Below the pieces are notes generated by a model. The model ran no database searches. It was not told the origin of the DNA and saw nothing but the letters and a program-made list of their open reading frames with translations. Below are positions 1 to 5,699 of a stretch of DNA of 8,742 bases, piece by piece (the first letter of the stretch is position 1; every line of letters starts with the position of its first letter). The stretch covers positions 1 through 8,742 of the forward strand of contig CANHEC010000057.1 of the NCBI GenBank assembly GCA_947459455.1, given 5' to 3'. The DNA is from Chitinophagaceae bacterium. GTDB lineage: Bacteria > Bacteroidota > Bacteroidia > Chitinophagales > Chitinophagaceae. The position numbers were made by a program, and so were the translations under genes.

Positions 1-996
1 AAAGCCAGCCTGGAGCGGGTAAACTTTGGCGCCAAACTGAGCCACAACAATGTGACGGGCCGCAACGATAAACTGAACCTGTGGATCATTGGGGGCTATA
101 CCCAGCAGTTGGAATTCAAGTACCAGCTTCCGTTTGTAGACCGCAAAATGGAAAAAGGCTTTACGGTAGGACTGAGCGTGGGCCGCAACCGCGAGCTGAA
201 CTATGCTACCGATAGCAACCGCCAGCAATTCCAATCGCTGCCCAACTTTGGCCGACAATACCTGCGGGCCGAGGCTACTTTTTCGCACCGCAAAGGCAGC
301 CAGCAACGCTTTTACCTGCGCTCCATTTTTGGCCAGGAAAAAATTGACTCCGCCTTCTTTTACCTCAACCCCAAGTATCTGGCTGGCCAAACCAGGGCGT
401 CCTACTTCGATCTGTTGGCCAATTATCAGTATTTCAATGTTGATTTCATCCCCTTTCCGCTCCGCGGCTGGTATGTAGATTTTTGGGCGCAGAAGCGCTT
501 TTCCGACGCCCTCGGCATGTTTTCGGTAGGCGGCAGGGCCCTGGCCACCTGGAGTTTTTTACCCAAAACCTATATCAACTTCCAGACTGCCTTTCAAGTG
601 AGCTTGCCACAGCAACAGGCTTTCTTCAACCAGCGCCTGCTGGGCTATGGCAGCCTGTGGATGCAGGGGCTGGAGTACTATGTAGCCGATGGCAACATCG
701 GCGTGATGGGCCGCACCACCCTGCGCCGCGAACTGTTTACCTACACCTTCAAAGGCCCCCAAAAATGGAAAACCTATAGCCGTATTCCGTTTCGGGTGTT
801 TGCCAAAGCCTACGGCAACCTGGGCTATGCGCACAACCCCCAGCCGGGCACCAACTTTATGAATAATCGGCTGCTGCGTACTGGCGGCTTTGGGCTGGAA
901 ATAGCCACCATCTACGATATGGTTTTCAAGCTGGACTATAGCTTCAACCAGTTTGGCGAAAGCGGCTTTTTCATTCACACCAGCGCCGACTTTTGA
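1..996 (+). CDS. BamA/TamA-family outer-membrane barrel protein, C-terminal part (5' end outside window)
   Basis: The reading frame is open from base 1 to the TGA at 994-996, so the gene starts before the window; the first ATG in frame (52) is internal. The visible 331 residues consist of alternating aromatic/hydrophobic and polar strands with Gly/Asn turns, as in an outer-membrane beta-barrel. The C-terminus ends in Phe (GFFIHTSADF), the usual beta-signal that the BAM machinery recognises. Strand patterns such as LEFKYQLPF, the NRLLRTGGFGLE segment and a closing strand of the DYSFNQFGE type resemble the Omp85 (D15/bacterial surface antigen) barrel of BamA/TamA proteins, which insert or export proteins at the outer membrane. 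POTRA domains would lie upstream and cannot be checked. nadK follows after 69 bp on the same strand. Another large barrel family remains possible; no gene symbol is justified from the C-terminus alone. Confidence 0.75.
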   Translation, partial: KASLERVNFGAKLSHNNVTGRNDKLNLWIIGGYTQQLEFKYQLPFVDRKMEKGFTVGLSVGRNRELNYATDSNRQQFQSLPNFGRQYLRAEATFSHRKGSQQRFYLRSIFGQEKIDSAFFYLNPKYLAGQTRASYFDLLANYQYFNVDFIPFPLRGWYVDFWAQKRFSDALGMFSVGGRALATWSFLPKTYINFQTAFQVSLPQQQAFFNQRLLGYGSLWMQGLEYYVADGNIGVMGRTTLRRELFTYTFKGPQKWKTYSRIPFRVFAKAYGNLGYAHNPQPGTNFMNNRLLRTGGFGLEIATIYDMVFKLDYSFNQFGESGFFIHTSADF

Positions 997-1065
997 GCAG
1001 CAACCAGTAGTTTAGCCATTCATCGGCGGCAGGAGGTACTGCTGCCACAATGCGAGGTTCCGCAC

Positions 1066-1944
1066 ATGAAAATTGCCATATACAGCCGCGGCATTGATGC
1101 CGACCAGCAAGAAGCCTTTCAGTGGCTGATGCAGGAGCTCACCATTCACAAAGCCGATGTATGGCTGTTTAGTTCCGTGGTATCGGCCGATAATGAGGGA
1201 TGGCTGCGCCGCTTTCGGTACGAAACATTTGAGCATGCCCACGAACTCGATCCCTCGGTCGACTGCGTCATCAGCCTCGGGGGCGATGGCACCATGCTCG
1301 ATGCTGCCATCCTCATCCGCGACAAAGGCATTCCCTTGCTGGGTATCAATTTTGGCCGCCTGGGCTTTTTGGCCTCGCTGGGCAAGCACGAAATAAAGCA
1401 GGCCGTAGAGGCCCTGGCCAATGGCACCTACATGACCGACCAGCGCACCCTGATACATGTGGATGCCGACCGCCCCCTCTTTGCCGATGCGCCTTTTGCC
1501 CTCAACGAGTTTGTGCTGCACAAGCGAGACTTCTCGTCGATGATCAGGATACATACCTACCTCAACGGCGAATTTTTAAACACTTACTGGGCCGATGGTG
1601 TGATAGTGGCCACCCCCACGGGCAGCACCGGCTACAACCTTAGCTGCAATGGTCCCATCGTGTTCCCCGAAAGCCAAAGCCTCGTCATCACCCCCATTGC
1701 ACCGCACAACCTCAATGTGAGGTCCATCATTGTGCCTGATAACAACGTCATCAGCTTTGAAGTAGAAGGTAGGGCCACCAACTATATGTGTGCCATGGAT
1801 GCCCGCCGCGAAATAGCCGATATTGGTATGCAAGTGGCTGTCCGCAAAGAAAACTTTACCATCGGCCTGGTGCGCCTCAGCGAAAACAGCTTTTTAGAAA
1901 CCCTGCGCAACAAGCTGGCCTGGGGCCTCGACAAGCGAAACTAA
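1066..1944 (+). CDS. nadK: NAD kinase
   Basis: This encodes a cytoplasmic ATP-dependent NAD kinase that phosphorylates NAD to NADP, the only known route to NADP in most bacteria. The 292-residue length is normal for the family. Diagnostic motifs are all present: GGDGT at residues 72-76 (nucleotide-binding and catalytic Asp), GINFGRLGFL at 93-102, the NE pair at 147-148, and the conserved DG...TPTGSTGYN segment (177-191), followed by a beta-rich C-terminal domain with SIIVPD around 220-225. ATG 1066 is chosen because the frame upstream runs back to the TGA of the preceding gene without another ATG, GTG or TTG. No Shine-Dalgarno lies at a useful distance; an AGGAGG at 1031-1036 is about 30 bases upstream. 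The same strand carries the barrel gene 69 bp upstream and the DUF6089 gene 189 bp downstream, a neighbourhood common in Bacteroidota. No key residue is missing. Confidence 0.97.
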   Translation: MKIAIYSRGIDADQQEAFQWLMQELTIHKADVWLFSSVVSADNEGWLRRFRYETFEHAHELDPSVDCVISLGGDGTMLDAAILIRDKGIPLLGINFGRLGFLASLGKHEIKQAVEALANGTYMTDQRTLIHVDADRPLFADAPFALNEFVLHKRDFSSMIRIHTYLNGEFLNTYWADGVIVATPTGSTGYNLSCNGPIVFPESQSLVITPIAPHNLNVRSIIVPDNNVISFEVEGRATNYMCAMDARREIADIGMQVAVRKENFTIGLVRLSENSFLETLRNKLAWGLDKRN

Positions 1945-2055
1945 CACCCTGTGGAAGCCTGTTACGCTGGCCTATTTTTTGCCGATATTCGTGTCGAAAT
2001 GCAAGCTTGGCATACCAAAACCCGCACCAAAACGTTACTAGCAGGCAGGTAGCCA

Positions 2056-2064
2056 TTACTTTGC
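2056..2064 (+). promoter_or_regulatory. Possible -7 element upstream of the DUF6089 gene
   Basis: TTACTTTGC matches the Bacteroidota -7 consensus TAnnTTTGC at 8 of 9 positions (T instead of A at position 2), about 70 bases before ATG 2134. No convincing -33 TTG box lies 19-21 bases upstream. The 189-bp gap after nadK is large enough for a separate promoter, but this single near-match is weak evidence. Confidence 0.3.
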
Positions 2065-2133
2065 ACCGTGTACCACCGGGTACCGGCATTTTTTCATTAG
2101 TACCAGCATCTATCCATAAAAAAACTTCGATCA

Positions 2134-2988
2134 ATGATACAGCGCCGCCTTTTCACCATCCTGCTTACACTTAGTGCCTGGGGCGCCACTGCCCAGCCGC
2201 TCCAAAGCACGGTGCTCAATGGCGAATTTGGCGTGGCCGTTGGAGCCGCTCATTACTTTGGCGATCTCAATACCAACGCCAGCCTGCGCCGGCCCAAACT
2301 GGCCGCCTCTGTACTGTTTCGCAAGCAGTTTGGCAACTACATTGCGCTGCGCCTGCAGGGCTCTTTTGCGCAGCTTGGCTTTAGCGACGTGTACAGCAAA
2401 AACGAAACCGAGCGCCTGCGCAACCTCAGCTTCAACAGCAATATTTTCGAGCTGGCCGTCATGGGCGATTTCAACTTCTTTCGCTTCATTCCCGGCGAAC
2501 GTGATTTTCGCTTTACGCCCTACGTTACCCTCGGGGCCGGCTTCTTTACCTACGATCCGTACGCCTACCTCAACAACGAAAAGTATTTTCTGCGCCCACT
2601 GGGCACCGAAGGGCAGGGCAGCAGCCTCTACCCCGACCGACAGCCCTACAGCAGCATGGCCTTTGTTATTCCGTTTGGTGTGGGCCTCAAGTACAACCTG
2701 ACCCCGCGTACCAACCTCACGTTCGAAATCACCCACCGCTTTACCGGCACCGATTACCTGGACGATGTAAGCACCACCTACGCAGGTGCCGCCGCCTTTC
2801 CGCCCCTGCCCGATGGTAGCCCTTCGCCGGCCTTCCTGCTGCAAGATCGCAGCTACGAGCTCACCAACCGACCCATCGGCATTGCCGGGCGCCAGCGGGG
2901 CAATAGCGCCCAAAAGGACCAGTACGTCACCGCCATGATCGGCATCACCTTCAACCTCACCAGCTACCGCTGCCCCACTGCCTACTAG
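2134..2988 (+). CDS. DUF6089-family outer-membrane beta-barrel protein
   Basis: This 284-residue protein begins with a clear signal peptide: basic MIQRR, a hydrophobic core LFTILLTLSAW, and a probable cleavage after GATA (residue 20) before Gln. The mature part looks like a small beta-barrel: a GVAVGAAHYFGDL first strand (around residues 31-43), repeated aromatic amphipathic strands, the FRFTPYVTLGAGFF segment, then GVGLKYNL and LTFEITHRFTGTDYLDD. This combination (a G.G...Y.GDL start, F.PYV..G.G.F, and a strand ending TDYLDDVS) is what I associate with DUF6089, a Bacteroidota outer-membrane family often encoded beside nadK and the isoprenyl transferase/BamA genes. The function is unknown; a role in envelope structure is only inferred from location. 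The start is preceded by an A-rich stretch (about 2118-2125), typical of Bacteroidota translation starts. It is the last gene of the plus-strand block; 672 bp of repeats separate it from convergent tsf. Confidence 0.85.
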   Translation: MIQRRLFTILLTLSAWGATAQPLQSTVLNGEFGVAVGAAHYFGDLNTNASLRRPKLAASVLFRKQFGNYIALRLQGSFAQLGFSDVYSKNETERLRNLSFNSNIFELAVMGDFNFFRFIPGERDFRFTPYVTLGAGFFTYDPYAYLNNEKYFLRPLGTEGQGSSLYPDRQPYSSMAFVIPFGVGLKYNLTPRTNLTFEITHRFTGTDYLDDVSTTYAGAAAFPPLPDGSPSPAFLLQDRSYELTNRPIGIAGRQRGNSAQKDQYVTAMIGITFNLTSYRCPTAY

Positions 2989-3074
2989 GGCCTCCTATTC
3001 ATTTTTTATTGGGCATCTCAGCAGCAGTGCTCCCTTCAGCAGCTGTTCCTGCCTTCGCGTAGTGCACGGCGGGA

Positions 3075-3186
3075 GTTCGAAAGTTCCAGGATTCACGAGT
3101 TCGAGAGTTCGAATGTTCCAGTGTTCGAAAGTTTGAGGGTTTGATGGTTTGAAAGTTCACGAGTTCACGGGTTCACGAGTTGAGGG
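3075..3186 (+). repeat. 8-bp-period array, 14 units, core GTTCGARR
   Basis: Fourteen consecutive 8-bp units run without a phase break: the GTTC-type start recurs at 3075, 3083, 3091 and every 8 bases up to 3179. Position 1 is G in 13 of 14 units and positions 2-3 are TT in all. Typical units are GTTCGAAA, GTTCACGA, GTTCCAGT and, in the middle, GTTTGARG variants. Neighbouring units differ from each other, so this is an old, diverged tandem array rather than a fresh slippage tract. It has no stop codons in some frames, which creates a spurious open frame. Confidence 0.9.
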
Positions 3187-3222
3187 TTGCAGTCGGGTCC
3201 AACCTCGTCCTCTCTTCCTCGA

Positions 3223-3306
3223 CCTTTGCCTTTCGGCCTTCCGCTTTCAGGTTTCGGCCTTTTGCTTTGAGCCTTTCCCCTTCACGCTTCACCTTTCACT
3301 TTTCAC
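3223..3306 (+). repeat. 7-bp-period pyrimidine-rich array, 12 units, core CYTTYNG/C
   Basis: Twelve 7-bp units in constant phase follow from 3223: the first is CCTTTGC, then CTTTCGG, CCTTCCG, CTTTCAG and so on, ending with TTCAC-type units (CTTTCAC at 3293, TTTTCAC at 3300). TT is fixed at unit positions 3-4. It runs directly into the second 8-bp array, the last unit supplying the TTTCACGA that starts that array. The period switches from 8 to 7 when the composition switches from GTTCGA to CTTTC words. Confidence 0.88.
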
Positions 3307-3356
3307 GAGTTCGAAAGTTCGAATGTTCCAAAGTTCCAGTGTTCGAGAGTTCAAGA
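3301..3356 (+). repeat. Second 8-bp-period array, 7 units
   Basis: Seven 8-bp units start at 3301 (TTTCACGA), followed by GTTCGAAA at 3309, GTTCGAAT at 3317, GTTCCAAA at 3325, GTTCCAGT at 3333, GTTCGAGA at 3341 and GTTCAAGA at 3349. The unit order copies that at 3091-3130 of the first array, with one extra 8-bp unit (3325) inserted. Confidence 0.9.
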
Positions 3357-3483
3357 GTCTGCTCCTTTTTCATGTTTCACGTTTGACCTTTCACGAGTTT
3401 GCGGGTTTCAAGCTGCCAGACCCTCGTCCTTTCTCCTCAAACTTTATCTTCCTCGATCTTTCTCCTCGACCTTTTACCTCGGC
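3357..3483 (+). repeat. Degenerate linker of GTTTCAC-like and CCTCGAC-like words
   Basis: This stretch keeps the same vocabulary but a looser period. GTTTCAC, GTTTGAC and CTTTCAC lie at 3374, 3381 and 3388, then GTTTGCG and GTTTCAA at 3397 and 3405. After that come C/T-rich words with CCTCG recurring (around 3422, 3451, 3465, 3478). The CCTCGTCCT at 3422 also occurs at 3203 in the equivalent place of the first module. I see no gene or promoter here. Confidence 0.6.
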
Positions 3484-3553
3484 CTCGACCTTTGCCTTTC
3501 CGCCTTCTGCCTTCTGCTTTCCGCCTTATGCCTTGAGCTTTCCCTTTTCACCT
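3484..3553 (+). repeat. Second 7-bp-period pyrimidine-rich array, about 10 units
   Basis: Heptads in constant phase include CCTTTGC at 3489, CTTTCCG at 3496, CCTTCTG at 3503 and 3510, CTTTCCG at 3517, CCTTATG at 3524, CCTTGAG at 3531, CTTTCCC at 3538 and TTTTCAC at 3545. These nine line up one for one with the nine heptads at 3223-3285. The array is introduced by an exact 18-bp copy (3483-3500) of the sequence at 3217-3234. Confidence 0.88.
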
Positions 3554-3595
3554 GTCTCTCCCAATCAGCCATTCCCGGCGCTGCCCAGCTTGCCC

Positions 3596-3633
3596 AAAAA
3601 AGAAACCCCCGCTCAGGCTATGCCCGGCGGGAG
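3596..3633 (-). terminator. Rho-independent terminator of the rplM-rpsI-rpsB-tsf operon
   Basis: Read on the minus strand, a 7-bp GC-rich stem (arms 3633-3627 and 3612-3606, including one G-T wobble) encloses a 14-base loop that can itself pair GGC with GCC. It is followed at once by a T-rich tract (3605-3596, TTTCTTTTTT). It begins 27 bases after the tsf stop codon. No comparable terminator is visible for the convergent plus-strand gene ending at 2988. Confidence 0.85.
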
Positions 3634-3660
3634 TCGTCTTTACTTTATGAGTATTGTGCA

Positions 3661-4491
3661 TTAGCCCAGCGCTACCCGCTTAAAGGCTACTACCTGCAGG
3701 TCGGCACCCAGGTACTCGGCTACAGTTTTGCCACCGTCTTTTACAAACGGCTGCTGCAGCAGGGTGTTTTCTTTGAAGAAAGCGTTCAGTTTGCCTTCGG
3801 CAATCTTGGCGATCATTTCTTCCGGCTTGCCGGCCATCTTGGGGTCGTTCTTCATCTGATCAATCACAATGGCACGCTCCCGCTCAATCACTTCGGCCGA
3901 TACGCTGTTCGCGTCTATCGCCAGCGGATTCATCGCAGCAATCTGCATGGCCACGTCTTTACCAGCGTCAGCAGCTTCTTTGCTCAGGCCTACCAGTACG
4001 CCCATGCGGTACGCACCGTGTATGTACGAGGCTACGTATTCAGCGTCTACCCGCTCAAACTTGCTGATGCCGATCTTTTCACCAATCGATGCCAGCTTAT
4101 CGTTGATCAGTTCTGATACTTTGGTACCGTTTACGCTGGCTTCGGCCAGTTCTTCGGCGCTCTTCACATTGTTGGCAATGGCAGCGTCGGCAATGCTTTG
4201 GGCAAAGGCTACAAAGTCTGCATTCTTCGATACAAAGTCAGTCTCGCAGCTGATGCACACGGCAATGCCAGTCTTGTTGTCGGCGGTGGTTTGTGCAATT
4301 ACTACCCCTTCTTTGGCTTCGCGGTCGCTACGCTTGGCAGCAATCTTCTGGCCCTGCTTGCGCAGCCAGTCGATAGCGGCTTCAAAATCGCCATTGGTTT
4401 CAGTCAATGCTTTGCGGCAGTCCATCATGCCAGCACCAGTGGCCTGGCGCAGCTTGTTGATGTCGGCAGCAGTAATAGTTACAGTAGACAT
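3661..4491 (-). CDS. tsf: Translation elongation factor EF-Ts
   Basis: EF-Ts is the cytoplasmic guanine-nucleotide exchange factor that recycles EF-Tu-GDP to EF-Tu-GTP during elongation. The 276-residue protein has the N-terminal UBA-like domain (about residues 4-40, with LRQATGAGMMDCRKAL), the SCETDFVSKN segment at 81-90 whose TDFV inserts into EF-Tu and displaces Mg, the SYIHG motif near 155-159, and the conserved LLQQPFVKD near the C-terminus (244-252). The length is typical of Bacteroidota. The start at 4491 is followed directly by MSTVTITAADINKLR, as expected for the family. It is the last gene of the operon, 228 bp after rpsB, preceded by heptad repeats ending nine bases before the ATG, and followed by a strong terminator. 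The long, structured spacer suggests separate tuning of tsf relative to rpsB, but this is inference. Confidence 0.98.
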   Translation of the reverse strand: MSTVTITAADINKLRQATGAGMMDCRKALTETNGDFEAAIDWLRKQGQKIAAKRSDREAKEGVVIAQTTADNKTGIAVCISCETDFVSKNADFVAFAQSIADAAIANNVKSAEELAEASVNGTKVSELINDKLASIGEKIGISKFERVDAEYVASYIHGAYRMGVLVGLSKEAADAGKDVAMQIAAMNPLAIDANSVSAEVIERERAIVIDQMKNDPKMAGKPEEMIAKIAEGKLNAFFKENTLLQQPFVKDGGKTVAEYLGADLQVVAFKRVALG

Positions 4492-4500
4492 ATCAGAGAA

Positions 4501-4528
4501 TTTGAAATTTGAGATTTGAGATTTGAAA
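4501..4528 (-). repeat. Four 7-bp repeats just upstream of tsf
   Basis: On the + strand the units are TTTGAAA, TTTGAGA, TTTGAGA, TTTGAAA in exact 7-bp phase; the tsf mRNA would carry the TCTCAAA/TTTCAAA complement. The array ends nine bases before the tsf ATG, inside the region covered by an initiating ribosome. It shares the TTYGAR core with the 8-bp arrays at 3075-3356 and the heptads upstream of rpsB. Confidence 0.9.
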
Positions 4529-4584
4529 GAGAGGAAAACCTTCCTTTCAGCTTTTCAAAAACACACTGTCAGGCGAATATTAAA

Positions 4585-4640
4585 CTTGCTCCGGGGCGAC
4601 AATCAAAAGTAAACTTGATGACAGCGCCAGCCGGAGCAGG
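4585..4640 (-). promoter_or_regulatory. Nested inverted repeat (hairpin H2) in the rpsB-tsf spacer
   Basis: On the minus strand TGCTCCGG (4638-4631) pairs perfectly with CCGGAGCA (4594-4587). Inside it GGCG pairs with CGCC (4628-4625 with 4598-4595), and inside that ATCAA pairs with TTGAT (4619-4615 with 4606-4602) around an 8-base loop. It is followed by A/T-rich sequence but no T run, so it is not a standard terminator; an attenuator, processing site or protein-binding leader are possible. Confidence 0.55.
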
Positions 4641-4651
4641 TTTTATGATGG

Positions 4652-4700
4652 TTTCATTAAGAAGTGCAGTGGCCCGGGTGGGTCTGCCAGCCTAATGAAA
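4652..4700 (-). promoter_or_regulatory. Inverted repeat (hairpin H1) just after rpsB
   Basis: TTTCATTA at 4652-4659 and TAATGAAA at 4693-4700 are perfect 8-bp complementary arms. Within them TGGC (4670-4673) and GCCA (4686-4689) form an inner 4-bp stem. The element begins about 19 bases after the rpsB stop codon and precedes hairpin H2. There is no trailing T tract on the transcribed strand. Confidence 0.45.
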
Positions 4701-4719
4701 GACCTGGATTGTGTAAGCC

Positions 4720-5601
4720 TTAGCGGCTGCCACCACCACCGGCAGGACGACGACCGCCACCACCAGCGCTGGGTACACGCCTACGCTGGCCACCACCGCC
4801 AGCACCGCGGCCACCACGGCCACCGCGGTCGCCTTCTTCACCACCCTCTTCGCTGAAGTTGGGGCGGTTTTCTACTACTTCTTCTTCGCCTTCTTCGTCT
4901 TTGGCAGCCTGGCGCTCAGCCAGTCCTTCGGCTATAGCGGCAGTAATGTAGTTGACAACAATGGCGATAGACTTGGTAGCATCGTCGTTCGACGGAATGG
5001 CGAAGTCTACTTTGTTAGGATCGCAGTTGGTATCTACCATACCCAGGGTAGTGATACCCAGGCGGCGAGCTTCGGCCAGGGCAATGTGCTCATGACCAAT
5101 ATCTACCATGAACAAGGCAGCAGGAATACGGCCCATGTTGGCGATACCGCCCAGTACCTTTTCCATTTTCTCCTTGTCGCGGGTCAGTGTCAGGCGCTCC
5201 TTTTTGGTAATGCTGTCCAGGGTACCGTCGTTCAGCATTTTTTCGATGCTCTGCATCTTCTTTACGCTTTTACGCACGGTATTGAAGTTGGTAAGCATGC
5301 CACCCAGCCAACGCTCGGTTACATAAGGCATGTTTACACGCTGGGCGCATTCGGTTACTATTTCTTTTGCCTGCTTTTTGGTAGCCACAAACATGATCTT
5401 CTTACCGCTCTTCGCAATCTGCTTCAGTACGGCAGCCGACTCTTGCAGACCTTCTACGGTCTTGTTCAGATCGATGATGTGAATGCCTTTCTTTTCGGCA
5501 AAAATGTACGGCAGCATTTTGGGGTTCCACTTCTTCTTGAGGTGGCCGAAGTGTACGCCGGCATCGAGCAACTGCTGCTGGAGGGATGTATTTTGTTCCA
5601 T
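4720..5601 (-). CDS. rpsB: 30S ribosomal protein S2 with acidic and Arg-Gly-rich C-terminal tail
   Basis: S2 is a 30S-subunit protein at the head-body junction, needed for binding of S1-like factors. The core (about residues 1-232) is intact: LLDAGVHFGH at 11-20, the KKWNPKMLPYIF segment, the FVATKKQA motif near 71-78, TERWLGGMLTNF near 95-106, and VVNYITAAIAEGL near 215-227. The start is ATG at 5599-5601 (MEQNTSLQQQ); the preceding TTG codon is not needed. Beyond the core is an extension of about 60 residues: a Glu/Asp-rich part (about 235-257), then a low-complexity Gly/Arg part with RGG triplets to residue 293. Codons there are mostly GGT/GGC and CGT/CGC, so the DNA is itself repetitive. 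Glycine-rich S2 tails occur in some Bacteroidota, but their role is unknown to me. The gene sits 98 bp after rpsI. Confidence 0.97.
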   Translation of the reverse strand: MEQNTSLQQQLLDAGVHFGHLKKKWNPKMLPYIFAEKKGIHIIDLNKTVEGLQESAAVLKQIAKSGKKIMFVATKKQAKEIVTECAQRVNMPYVTERWLGGMLTNFNTVRKSVKKMQSIEKMLNDGTLDSITKKERLTLTRDKEKMEKVLGGIANMGRIPAALFMVDIGHEHIALAEARRLGITTLGMVDTNCDPNKVDFAIPSNDDATKSIAIVVNYITAAIAEGLAERQAAKDEEGEEEVVENRPNFSEEGGEEGDRGGRGGRGAGGGGQRRRVPSAGGGGRRPAGGGGSR

Positions 5602-5620
5602 CAATCAGGAATTTAAAAAG

Positions 5621-5685
5621 TTGAGATTTGAGATTTGAGATTGAGACCTGCTTCGAAAGCGTTCTTCGAATATCAAATCTCAAAT
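5621..5685 (-). repeat. Heptad repeats and 13-bp inverted copy in the rpsI-rpsB spacer
   Basis: Three identical TTGAGAT heptads run from 5621 to 5641 on the + strand, ending 19 bases before the rpsB ATG. An inverted copy, TCAAATCTCAAAT, lies at 5673-5685 and is a perfect complement of 5626-5638 (ATTTGAGATTTGA), with 34 bases between the arms. The transcript could therefore form a 13-bp A/U-rich stem just upstream of rpsB. The loop holds two TTCGAA palindromes (5652-5657 and 5665-5670). Confidence 0.85.
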
Positions 5686-5699
5686 GCTGAGTACTGGTA

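Noticed and set aside
1050..1097. Short leader-peptide frame with AGGAGG at 1031-1036 overlapping the nadK start
   Set aside because: It is 15 codons, out of frame with nadK, in a phylum that seldom uses Shine-Dalgarno; probably coincidence.
1945..1980. Terminator after nadK ending in the T6 run at 1975-1980
   Set aside because: The best stem before the T run is only about three GC pairs with mismatches, too weak to call.
2131..2913. Long minus-strand open frame opposite the DUF6089 gene
   Set aside because: Antisense shadow of a clear signal-peptide barrel gene; Gly/Ala/Val-rich translation without a recognisable domain.
2989..3066. Terminator after the DUF6089 gene
   Set aside because: There is a T-rich run at about 3002-3009 and CAGCAG/GCAGCTG words, but no stable stem placed directly before a T tract.
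3075..3553. CRISPR array
   Set aside because: Units are only 7-8 bp, contiguous and degenerate, with no unique spacers and no cas genes nearby.
3149..3664. Long open frame (171 codons) through the repeat region
   Set aside because: It consists of low-complexity Phe/Ser/Pro translation of 7-bp and 8-bp repeats that lack stop codons, runs through the tsf terminator and overlaps the tsf stop. No family resemblance or start context.
3869..4519. Plus-strand open frames opposite tsf
   Set aside because: Tsf on the minus strand has all family motifs; the opposite frames are Ser/Ala-rich shadows.
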